Below are positions 54,001 through 61,627 of a stretch of 64,000 bases of DNA, piece by piece. Location: NCBI GenBank assembly GCA_015065615.1, contig SVPY01000003.1:62001-126000 (forward strand). The letters run 5' to 3'. Within the stretch, counting starts at the first letter, position 1, and each line of letters opens with the position of its first letter. The translations under genes and the position numbers were made by a program. A model generated the notes under the pieces. That model was not told the DNA's origin. It was given only the letters and a program-made list of their open reading frames with translations, and did no database searches. This DNA is from Oscillospiraceae bacterium. GTDB taxonomy: Bacteria; Bacillota; Clostridia; Oscillospirales; Acutalibacteraceae.

Positions 54001-54034
54001 AGCTCAGGAAAATTCCTGAGCCTTTCTTTTTATT
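54001..54034. terminator. Bidirectional terminator
   Basis: GCTCAGGAA and TTCCTGAGC form a 9-bp stem with an AA loop, followed by a T-rich run. It lies between convergent genes. Confidence 0.85.
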
Positions 54035-55847
54035 GGTGGCTTATTATAAATTCTACTTCAAAGCTTTCTTCCCCTTTGGCGTTAAAATCAAGCAGCCTGA
54101 CTTTTTTAATTTCGCCGTAGGTGTTTACAAAGCTTTCGGTATTTATTTTCACGCTGAATTTACTTTTATCGTAACAGATATATAAAGCTTCAGTACCTAC
54201 TGAAATTTTAACTCTGCCTTTGTCTTTATCAATACCGATTTCGCCGTAAGTGATAAATCTTTCGGTAATTTCGTGATTTTTATCCGTGAATTCAAAAGAA
54301 TCACAAATTTTAGTCTCTCCGTTTTCGGAATTGAAGCTAATTTTGCGGAGAAGCTTACTAAGCTTATTTATACCGTAAGCGGGAGCGATATCCGCTTCAA
54401 TGCCTTCATCATTGATTGTTACCTTCGAAGCTTTATACTCTGCGCCGAATTTCTGGGTTTCGCCGTCTATTATAGGCAGATTATGTCCCTGAGAGCCGTG
54501 ACCCAAAATTTTGTAGCGGAATTCAGGCAGACCCGAATCACGGGTATATTCCATTGAGCCTAAATCGCAAAGAATTTCTTCGCCGTTTTTGAAAATCTGG
54601 AAAGAACCCACGTCGTTGTGGTTGTGGGGCTCGTTGTTGTTACCGCCTTTTGCGGCAATACCGACGCCGTTTTTACTGCTTGCAATAAAAATTTCGGAAC
54701 AAGGCAGTATATAATACTTTATATTATCCTCATTTTCCAATTTATCGGTCCATATAAGGTCGCGCAGGTTTGCGGCGAAACGGTAGCAGACATCCATATT
54801 AAAGTCGCCTGCGGCTTCTGTCGGCGGCATAAAAACGCTGTTAAATTTACGGCTTAAAAAGGATGCAAGACCGATGTGAAATTCCATGTGGCTGCTGCTA
54901 TCGGAAAAACTAAGGCTCCTGCCGCCTTTAAAGTAACATTTCTGCTGAAATTCCGCGATTTTTTGGACTTTAGAATCTGAAAGCAAATCAATAGCGCCGT
55001 TTGTTCTGCGGTATAAAAGCTCTGCAAAATAAACGTAGTAGCCAAAGCCGTAGTCCCAGTATTTTATACCTTCAAGGCAGCCGCCGTCCTCGGGAATTCC
55101 CTTTAAATATGCTTCGAAAGAAGGGAGCAGCCTGTTTATTATTTTTGCAAGGAGTTCGTTATCTTCTGTGTCTGTGTCCGTGTATGTATATATGGCGGCA
55201 ATACCGATATTGCCCGCGCAGACTGCCGCCCAGTTATTTTCTGCGGTCATCCACCAGTAGTCGTTACTAAGCACCCTTTTTAAAACTCTCTCGTTTAAAA
55301 GATGATTGACGCGCTTTTTTACAATGGGAGGGATTTTATCCCCCAGAAGCATCAGTATTTCAGCAAGGATTTCACTTGTTTCGGAGGCGAAAAGATCTAC
55401 GGTGTAGTCGCCGTCCTCAAGGCGGTTTATAAAGCTGTTATCCTTATCGTTTACAATAAGATGCGGCGGCAACGCCCAGGTGTATTCATCGCAAATCGCC
55501 CAGATAATATCGTCTAATTCTTTTATATCCTCTTCTTTTTCATAAAGCCAGGCAGAAAGAGCGAAAGCGGCAAGCCTTTCGCGGCGAGGGAAGTAACCGC
55601 CCTTTTCGCTGAACTGAAATTCATTTCGGTTGCCGTTTTCATAAAAAAGCTTAAAGAGTGAATAGGGAACAGAAGGTATTACACTGCCGCGATGTTTTGC
55701 GGCGGTTTTTTCTATAGAATCAAGGTAAAATTTAAGCGACGGGTTATTTAAAACCTGTTGTCTTTTACTTTCGGGGACGGATAAATCTACTTTTCCTGTT
55801 TTATTAAGTATTTCGGCTATTTCGGCTGCGGATAAATTAAAATTCAT
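54030..55847 (-). CDS. Heparinase II/III-family protein (polysaccharide lyase-like)
   Basis: A 605-residue protein without signal peptide. The N-terminal half is an alpha-helical toroid-like domain (YWWMTAENNWAAVCAGNIGIA; EDGGCLEGIKYWDYGFGYY, containing the Asn/Tyr region typical of alginate/heparin lyases). The C-terminal half is the heparinase II/III beta domain with the signature NNNEPHNHNDVGSFQIF, carrying the catalytic-site His. It should act on uronic-acid-containing oligosaccharides in the cytoplasm. It lies next to a PTS permease gene on the same strand, suggesting uptake and breakdown of the same sugar. Confidence 0.85.
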   Translation of the reverse strand: MNFNLSAAEIAEILNKTGKVDLSVPESKRQQVLNNPSLKFYLDSIEKTAAKHRGSVIPSVPYSLFKLFYENGNRNEFQFSEKGGYFPRRERLAAFALSAWLYEKEEDIKELDDIIWAICDEYTWALPPHLIVNDKDNSFINRLEDGDYTVDLFASETSEILAEILMLLGDKIPPIVKKRVNHLLNERVLKRVLSNDYWWMTAENNWAAVCAGNIGIAAIYTYTDTDTEDNELLAKIINRLLPSFEAYLKGIPEDGGCLEGIKYWDYGFGYYVYFAELLYRRTNGAIDLLSDSKVQKIAEFQQKCYFKGGRSLSFSDSSSHMEFHIGLASFLSRKFNSVFMPPTEAAGDFNMDVCYRFAANLRDLIWTDKLENEDNIKYYILPCSEIFIASSKNGVGIAAKGGNNNEPHNHNDVGSFQIFKNGEEILCDLGSMEYTRDSGLPEFRYKILGHGSQGHNLPIIDGETQKFGAEYKASKVTINDEGIEADIAPAYGINKLSKLLRKISFNSENGETKICDSFEFTDKNHEITERFITYGEIGIDKDKGRVKISVGTEALYICYDKSKFSVKINTESFVNTYGEIKKVRLLDFNAKGEESFEVEFIISHQ

Positions 55848-55900
55848 AAAATCCCCTCCTTATTAAATTAATATAACACATAAAAGTTTTCAGAGCAATA

Positions 55901-55928
55901 AAAAAAGGACTCAGCTGAGCCCCTTTTT
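55901..55928 (-). terminator. Terminator of the PTS IIC gene
   Basis: AAAAAAGG-A-CTCAGCTGAG-C-CCCTTTTT is a near-perfect palindrome. On the minus strand it follows the stop of the PTS gene within 10 bp. Confidence 0.7.
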
Positions 55929-55933
55929 ACTGT

Positions 55934-56950
55934 TTATACGTTAATTTTCATATCGCCGTCTTTTACCCAGCCAAGCTTGCGGAAGATAAAATCAAAGCCT
56001 AAACTAAGTATTGCAGGAAATATAAAATGCATAAGTGCTACAAGCAAAAGTGTGTACCAGGGGTCTGTGCCGGACATAGCGGCAAAAGCGCCGAACTGAC
56101 CTACTAAACCGCTGGTGCCCATACCTGCGCCCGAGGGTGTGTTTGTCATACCGAAAACAGCGGTGGATATAGGGCCTAAAACCGCGCCTGCCAATGTGGG
56201 GGCAAGCCATATAGCGGGCTTTTTCATAATATTGCCGAACTGAAGCATACTTGTGCCAATACCCTGAGAGATAAGTCCGCCCCAGCCGTTATCTTTAAAG
56301 CTTGTTACCGCAAAGCCTATCATCTGCGCACTGCATCCTACTACTGCGGCGCCGGCTGCAAGACCGTCAAGACCCAGCATAATGCACAGGGCGGCGGAGC
56401 TTATGGGAGCTGTTAAAGCAAGACCCACAAGAACGCTGACGAGAATTCCCATAGGTACGGGAGAGAGGGTGGTGGCTGTGTTGATGAGTGTGCCTAAACC
56501 GTTCATAAAGCTCTGAATGGGAGGACCTACAAACATACCTGCCACACCGCCTGTAACTATTGTAACAATGGGGGAAACAACGATATCCACCTTAGTCTTG
56601 CCTGCTGCTAAAGAGCCTATTTCCTCGCCAACCAAAGCGGCAACGTAAGCGCCTACGGGGCCGCCTAAAGAGTAACCCACAGCACCGGTAACAACGCTGC
56701 TGAATATAACCAGCGGCTTTGCCTTAAGACCCCAGGCAATAGCAGCGCCTATAGCACCGCCAACTACGGGAGATGAAGCGGATACGGTATCGCTTATGGT
56801 CTTTAAAAATTCAAGGTAAGGTATCTGTGCAAGCTGTGAGAGTATGAGACCTATAATGAGGGATGAGAATAAACCCAGAGCCATGGCGCTCATAGCGTCC
56901 ACAAAATACCGTTTTGCGTATTTCTTAATAACTTCGAAAACCTTATTCAT
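55934..56950 (-). CDS. PTS sugar permease, subunit IIC (PTS_EIIC_2 family)
   Basis: A 338-residue polytopic membrane protein with about nine or ten Gly/Ala-rich hydrophobic segments. ASSPVVGGAIGAAIAWGLKAKPLV, GGVAGMFVGPPIQSFMNGLG and the NTPSGAGMGTSGLVGQFG loop match the PTS_EIIC_2 (PF13303) family as I know it. No IIA or IIB domain is fused or adjacent, so phosphorylation partners must be elsewhere, or the protein may work as an uncoupled transporter. It is divergent from the aldolase gene and upstream of the heparinase-like gene. Confidence 0.8.
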   Translation of the reverse strand: MNKVFEVIKKYAKRYFVDAMSAMALGLFSSLIIGLILSQLAQIPYLEFLKTISDTVSASSPVVGGAIGAAIAWGLKAKPLVIFSSVVTGAVGYSLGGPVGAYVAALVGEEIGSLAAGKTKVDIVVSPIVTIVTGGVAGMFVGPPIQSFMNGLGTLINTATTLSPVPMGILVSVLVGLALTAPISSAALCIMLGLDGLAAGAAVVGCSAQMIGFAVTSFKDNGWGGLISQGIGTSMLQFGNIMKKPAIWLAPTLAGAVLGPISTAVFGMTNTPSGAGMGTSGLVGQFGAFAAMSGTDPWYTLLLVALMHFIFPAILSLGFDFIFRKLGWVKDGDMKINV

Positions 56951-57168
56951 AATTAGTTCCTTTCAAAAACAGAGGTATTCATCTTTGAAATTACGAAAGC
57001 TTAGTTTACGTTAAAAAGTTTAACACCGAGGACATAATATTGCAATAGGATTGATAAAAAGTTAACAAGCTTCAACATATAAAATATTTCGGGAAAATAT
57101 AAAATGTTGTGGTAAATCACCGAAATATCTGCTATTATATTATTATCTATATGCTTTGGAGGTATAAA

Positions 57169-57876
57169 ATGAATTTACAGGAACAAAAAGAATTATTATG
57201 TGATATATGCCATAAGATGTGGCAGTTAGGCTGGGTTGCAGCCAACGACGGCAACGTAAGCGTTAAGCTCCCTGACGGCACATTCCTTGCTACCCCCACG
57301 GGTATGAGCAAATCCTTCATTACTCCCGAGAAGATTTTAAGAATCGACGATAAGGGCAAAGTTATTGAAGGCGCCGAGGGTCTGAGAGTAAGTAGCGAAA
57401 TTAAAATGCACCTTAAATGCTACGAAAAGCGTCCCGATGTATTCAGCGTAATTCACGCTCATCCTCCGGGAGCAACAGGCTTTGCGGTAGCTCATAAGGC
57501 TATGGATATGTACAATATGATAGAGGATGTTGCCGTTATCGGTTCAGTGCCTCTTACTCCCTACGGTACACCTTCCACAGAGGAAGTACCCAATTCCATT
57601 GAGCCCTACTTAGAGGAGCACGACGTTATGCTTCTTGAAAATCACGGAGCTTTAGCTGTAGGCAGCGACCTTGTTACTGCTTTTTACAGAATGGAAAGCC
57701 TTGAATTATGGGCAAAAATCACTATTAACGCAGTTATTTTAGGCGGCAGCTTCGATATAAGCAAGGAAAATATCGAGAAGCTTATTAATCTGCGCCCCTT
57801 CTACCGCGTTACAGGCCGTCACCCCGGCCATAAGCTTATGAATCCCGACGACGAGATGCTTCATAAGAAAAATTAA
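57169..57876 (+). CDS. Class II aldolase/adducin family protein
   Basis: A 235-residue zinc-dependent aldolase or epimerase of the FucA/AraD type. ANDGNVSVKLPDGTFLATPTGMSK is the substrate/phosphate-binding region, VIHAHPPGATGFAV carries two zinc-ligand His, and ENHGALAVG provides the third. Likely substrates are deoxy- or pentose-sugar phosphates such as fuculose 1-phosphate or ribulose 5-phosphate. The track's start is 60 bases upstream, but GGAGG lies 7 nt before this ATG. It is divergent from the PTS gene; shared regulation is likely but unproven. Confidence 0.88.
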   Translation: MNLQEQKELLCDICHKMWQLGWVAANDGNVSVKLPDGTFLATPTGMSKSFITPEKILRIDDKGKVIEGAEGLRVSSEIKMHLKCYEKRPDVFSVIHAHPPGATGFAVAHKAMDMYNMIEDVAVIGSVPLTPYGTPSTEEVPNSIEPYLEEHDVMLLENHGALAVGSDLVTAFYRMESLELWAKITINAVILGGSFDISKENIEKLINLRPFYRVTGRHPGHKLMNPDDEMLHKKN

Positions 57877-57887
57877 AAGAAAGTTGT

Positions 57888-57930
57888 AAGGGGAAACCTT
57901 GCCCAAAGGGTCGAGGTTCGGGTTATTAAA
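57888..57930 (+). promoter_or_regulatory. Hairpin-bridged Shine-Dalgarno of the RCC1-like lipoprotein
   Basis: TAAGGGG (57887-57893) is followed by AACCTTGCCC-AAA-GGGTCGAGGTT (57895-57918; one bulge, one wobble), leaving 12 nt before the ATG. The 3' arm contains GAGGT, so masking of a second ribosome binding site is the alternative. Confidence 0.55.
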
Positions 57931-58851
57931 ATGAAAATATTAAAAAAGTTTTCTGCCTTGTTTATTGCAGTTTTGCTTGTTGTATCGGTTTTCAGTGCCT
58001 GCAGCAGTAAATATGAAAATTACAGCGGCATAGCAGAGAGAAAAACAGTAAGCGCAGGCTATTACCACACCGTGGCTTTAAAGGAAGACGGCACGGTTGC
58101 GGCAGTCGGTGATAATAGCTTCGGTCAATGTGAAGTAGGCGAGTGGAAGGATATTATAGCTATAGAAACAGGCGCTTACTATACCTTGGGATTAAAGAAA
58201 GACGGCACCGTGGTTGCGGCAGGCGATAACGATTTCGGTCAGTGCGACGTAGAAGCTTGGCAAGATATTGTAGCCATTACTTCGGGCGGATATCACACGG
58301 TAGGTTTGAAAAGCGACGGCACCTTAGTTGCCTGCGGTTATAATATGTACGGCGAGTGCGACGTAGGCGGCGCCGAAAATATTGAGGCAATAAGCGCTCA
58401 TTTCGGCTATACTCTTGCGATTAATAAGGACGGCAAGGTGCTTTCTGCAGGCAATAACGAAAAGGGCAGAATGGATACCGCTTCATTTACGGGCGTCAAA
58501 TATATTGATGCCGGCAGGGAGTATAGCGTTGCAATTAAAAAAGACGGCACAGTTTTGTTCGCAGGTGAAAACGAGGAAATGAAAAATACGCTTACTTCAT
58601 GGAAGGACGTAAATAAAATCATTCTCTCCTTCGACCACGTTATCGGTATAAAAAACGACGGCACTCTGCTTTTTGCGGGTAATAATAATTTCGGTCAGTG
58701 CGACGTAAGCGGCTGGAATGAAATAGAGGACGTCACTCTGGGGTGTTACCATACCGTAGGTTTAAAGGAAGATGGTACCTTGGTTTCAGTCGGTCAGAAT
58801 AAATCAGGCGAATGCGAAGTACAGAATATAAGCGGAATTAAAATTAAGTAA
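57931..58851 (+). CDS. RCC1-repeat (beta-propeller) lipoprotein
   Basis: A 306-residue exported lipoprotein. The signal sequence ends in the lipobox FSAC (Cys about residue 25). The rest is built of about seven repeats of roughly 39 residues with the RCC1 pattern (GYYHTVALKEDGTVAAVGDN, then FGQCEVGEWKDIIAI), so it should fold as a seven-bladed propeller outside the membrane. Such bacterial RCC1 proteins probably bind proteins or sugars; no ligand is known. Its Shine-Dalgarno is separated from the start by a hairpin. The TIR gene starts 11 bp downstream. Confidence 0.88.
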   Translation: MKILKKFSALFIAVLLVVSVFSACSSKYENYSGIAERKTVSAGYYHTVALKEDGTVAAVGDNSFGQCEVGEWKDIIAIETGAYYTLGLKKDGTVVAAGDNDFGQCDVEAWQDIVAITSGGYHTVGLKSDGTLVACGYNMYGECDVGGAENIEAISAHFGYTLAINKDGKVLSAGNNEKGRMDTASFTGVKYIDAGREYSVAIKKDGTVLFAGENEEMKNTLTSWKDVNKIILSFDHVIGIKNDGTLLFAGNNNFGQCDVSGWNEIEDVTLGCYHTVGLKEDGTLVSVGQNKSGECEVQNISGIKIK

Positions 58852-58862
58852 GAGGGTTTAAA

Positions 58863-60695
58863 ATGGCGATTTTAAAATGTAAAATGTGTGGCGGCGATTT
58901 AAACGTAAACGAGGGCGCTACCACTGCCGAGTGCGAATACTGTGGGAGTTTACAGACAATTCCTACAGTAGATAATGAAAAGAAAATTTCTCTTTTCCAG
59001 AGGGCAAATAAGCTTCGCTCTGCCTGCGAATTCGATAAGGCTGCAGGTGTTTTTGAAAGCATAGTAGCAGAATTCCCCGAGGAAGCCGAGGCTTACTGGG
59101 GTCTGGTGCTTTGTAAATACGGTATCGAGTATGTGGATGACCCCGCAACAGGCAAGAAAATTCCTACCTGCCACCGCTCAAGCTTTGATAGCGTTATGGA
59201 TGATAATAACTTCGACCTTGCTATGGAAAATGCAGATGCAGTTGCAAGGAAGGTTTACCGTAATGAGGCTAAATATATTGAAGAAATACGTAAAGGAATT
59301 ATAAGCGTTTCTGAGTCTGAGGCGCCTTACGATATTTTTATTTGTTATAAAGAAACGGATGAGAATAACGAAAGGACAATTGATAGCGTTTTTGCCCAAG
59401 AAATATATAATTCACTTATTGAAAAAGGTTATAAGGTGTTCTTTGCACGTATAACATTAGAAGACAAACTTGGCTTGGAATATGAGCCCTATATTTTCGC
59501 TGCTCTTAATAGTGCTAAAGTTATGATAGTTGTTGGTACTGATTATGAATATTTTAATGCGGTATGGGTGAAGAATGAGTGGTCAAGATACTTGAGTTTG
59601 ATGTCAGTAGATAAAACTAAGCATATTATACCTTGTTACAAAGATGTAGATGCATACGATATTCCTAAAGAATTTAATAGATTTCAAGCAATTGATATGA
59701 ATAAAATAGGCTTTATGCAAGATTTGGCCAGAGGTATAGAAAAGTTAATTTCGGTTAAACAAGAAGTTCCGAATAAGGAAATTAGTGAACCCGTAGCAGA
59801 TAGCAGTAAAGCAGTTTCCTTGTTGGGGCGTGGTAAAATAGCCTTAGAGGATAGAGATTGGCAAAATGCAGATAAGTTTTTTGAAGAAGTTTTGAATATC
59901 AATTACAAAAACGCTGATGCTTATCTAGGCAAAGTTTTGGCAACTGAAAAATGTAGTGATTTATCAGAGTTTGTTAATAAAAGAAAGAATTCTTATTCTG
60001 ATGATAAATTTGATGAATATGAATTAGAACAAGATGTGGATTATATAAACAAACAGATTGAAAATTATGCTATCGAAGGTTATTTTAGCCGCTCTGAAAT
60101 TAGTAGCTTTTATGTTGAACGGGTTAAATATTTGTCATCTGTAAAAAATTGCGAAAAATATTTGTTGGATGAAAGTGATTACTGGAAAAATCACAAAGTT
60201 TTGGCAAGAGTTTATCAGTTTGCTTCAAATGAATTATTAGCAACTCTTAATTGTGCAAAAGAAGAGGTTTTCGAATATTTGAGGGAGCTAATTACGAAAG
60301 CCCGAAATTCTGAAACAATCAATATAAAAAATGCTAAAGATAAATATTTGCAGCTGATAAAGAATGCCGATATATCAGTAGAGTTGAGATATAAACAAAT
60401 TAGTGATAATAGAGAAATGACCTACCAACGCTTAGTCGAACAGTATAATACTGCTAAAAGCAAAATCGAGTATACTGAATTAATTGAATGGTTTAAGCGA
60501 TTAAATGGATACAAGGAGTCTAATGAATATATAGACAGCTGTAAAAAGCAGATAGATAAATATGAACAAGCAAGAATTATTGAGAATAAAAAAGGTGCTT
60601 GGAGATTAAGTGGTTTATGTCAGCATTGTGGTAGTAAATTTACAGGTTTGTTAGTGAAAAAATGCGTTAAATGTGGTAAACAAAAAGATTATTAA
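58863..60695 (+). CDS. Zinc-ribbon/TPR-like/TIR-domain chimeric protein
   Basis: A 610-residue cytosolic protein. It has an N-terminal zinc ribbon (CKMCGGDLNVN ... CEYCG), a helical TPR-like region (about residues 40-150), a TIR domain (about 154-290: YDIFICYKETD, YKVFFARITLEDKLGLEYEPYI, IVVGTDYEYFNAVWVKNEWSR), further TPR-like helices and a C-terminal zinc ribbon (CQHCGSKFTG ... CVKCGK). The Glu in LGLEYEPYI sits where TIR NADases keep their catalytic Glu. Base composition and codon choice change inside the gene near 59,380: glutamine shifts from CAG to CAA and the DNA becomes more AT-rich. That suggests the C-terminal part was acquired. A role in NAD+ depletion or defence is inferred only. 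Confidence 0.82.
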   Translation: MAILKCKMCGGDLNVNEGATTAECEYCGSLQTIPTVDNEKKISLFQRANKLRSACEFDKAAGVFESIVAEFPEEAEAYWGLVLCKYGIEYVDDPATGKKIPTCHRSSFDSVMDDNNFDLAMENADAVARKVYRNEAKYIEEIRKGIISVSESEAPYDIFICYKETDENNERTIDSVFAQEIYNSLIEKGYKVFFARITLEDKLGLEYEPYIFAALNSAKVMIVVGTDYEYFNAVWVKNEWSRYLSLMSVDKTKHIIPCYKDVDAYDIPKEFNRFQAIDMNKIGFMQDLARGIEKLISVKQEVPNKEISEPVADSSKAVSLLGRGKIALEDRDWQNADKFFEEVLNINYKNADAYLGKVLATEKCSDLSEFVNKRKNSYSDDKFDEYELEQDVDYINKQIENYAIEGYFSRSEISSFYVERVKYLSSVKNCEKYLLDESDYWKNHKVLARVYQFASNELLATLNCAKEEVFEYLRELITKARNSETINIKNAKDKYLQLIKNADISVELRYKQISDNREMTYQRLVEQYNTAKSKIEYTELIEWFKRLNGYKESNEYIDSCKKQIDKYEQARIIENKKGAWRLSGLCQHCGSKFTGLLVKKCVKCGKQKDY

Positions 60696-60704
60696 TTGCA
60701 AAAG

Positions 60705-60839
60705 GTGATAATATGGCTATCTGCTTTCTTGGGTGAAAACGATGCCCGTGACCTTGGAGGTGCTAATTGGAGTTTCTGCTGTGTTTTACAGGGTTTAGTT
60801 GCCTTTATTATGCTTTTCTTCAAAAAGAAGGATGAATAA
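60705..60839 (+). pseudogene. Remnant of a membrane-protein gene (C-terminal end only)
   Basis: An open frame of about 44 codons encodes LSAFLGENDARDLGGANWSF followed by a hydrophobic stretch and the tail FFKKKDE, which looks like the last helix and basic end of a membrane protein. The only good ribosome binding site (AAAGGTGAT) leads to an ATG in another frame that stops after seven codons. It lies directly behind the compositionally odd TIR gene and fits decay after an insertion or deletion. The parent family is not recognised. Confidence 0.45.
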
Positions 60840-60858
60840 TAAAAATCTCTGATTTTGA

Positions 60859-60913
60859 TGCCGGGATGATGCCGTTTAGATGCATTCGTGTGCTAATATA
60901 TCTCCCGGCAGGA
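60859..60913 (+). promoter_or_regulatory. Structured leader of the YitT-family gene
   Basis: TGCCGGGA (60859-60866) and TCCCGGCA (60903-60910) form a perfect 8-bp stem closing a 36-nt loop. The 3' arm abuts the ribosome binding site AGGA, so stem formation would hinder translation of the next gene. Confidence 0.5.
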
Positions 60914-60920
60914 ATTAAAA

Positions 60921-61538
60921 ATGAAAAAAATTATAAATTTTCTACCAAAACTTAAATTAAAAAACTGCCTTGTTATTATCTTAGGTAGCTTTATACTTGC
61001 CTTCGGGCTTTATAACGTACACTCGGTAGCGAAAGTTACCGAGGGTGGCTCTTTGGGCCTTTGTTTACTTCTTGATTACCATTTCGGTATTTCCCCTGCC
61101 GTGACGGGGTTTACCGTAAATGTAATATCCTACGTTATCGGGTTTAAGGTGCTCGGAAAAGATTTTTTAGGCTACTCCGCCGTTTCCACCGCGGCTTTTT
61201 CAGCCTTTTACGCATTGTGCGAAATTTTCCCTCCCATATACCCCGAAATTGCAAATTACCCCATAATCGCCTCCGTGACAGGCGCATTATTCGTGGGTGT
61301 GGGCGTAGGTTTATGCGTGAGGATGGGCGGAGCTCCCTGTGCGGATGATGCTTTAAGCATGAGCTTTTCCCGCGAGTTCAAATGTAAAATCGAGGTAATT
61401 TACCTCGTGAGCGACCTTACCGTGCTTTTACTTTCACTTTCCTATATACCCGTGGGAAAGATAATGTACTCCCTTTTAACTGTAATTCTCTCAGGCAGGA
61501 TAATTGGGTTTATCGAGAGATTTAGAAAGCAGGTATAA
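60921..61538 (+). CDS. YitT-family membrane protein
   Basis: A 205-residue protein with about five or six hydrophobic segments. The order VIILGSFILAFGLYNVH, VTEGGSLGLCLLLDYHFGISP, and later GVGVGLCVRMGGAPCADDALSM fits the membrane half of the YitT (DUF161) family, without the C-terminal DUF2179 domain that longer members have. The function is unknown in the family. The gene has a hairpin in its leader that could control translation. No operon partner is clear, though the ABC exporter gene starts 90 bp later on the same strand. Confidence 0.8.
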   Translation: MKKIINFLPKLKLKNCLVIILGSFILAFGLYNVHSVAKVTEGGSLGLCLLLDYHFGISPAVTGFTVNVISYVIGFKVLGKDFLGYSAVSTAAFSAFYALCEIFPPIYPEIANYPIIASVTGALFVGVGVGLCVRMGGAPCADDALSMSFSREFKCKIEVIYLVSDLTVLLLSLSYIPVGKIMYSLLTVILSGRIIGFIERFRKQV

Positions 61539-61627
61539 TTTTGATGTTTTGCTTTAAAATTCAGCTTTTAAGATAGTTACCCTCTTATAATGCGAAATTT
61601 TTAAGAGTAAAGCGATATTTTAGCAAA

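Noticed and set aside
57074-57108. Operator-like inverted repeat AACAT...ATGTT between the PTS and aldolase genes
   Set aside because: Only the 5-bp ends pair cleanly in a very AT-rich stretch, so chance cannot be excluded.
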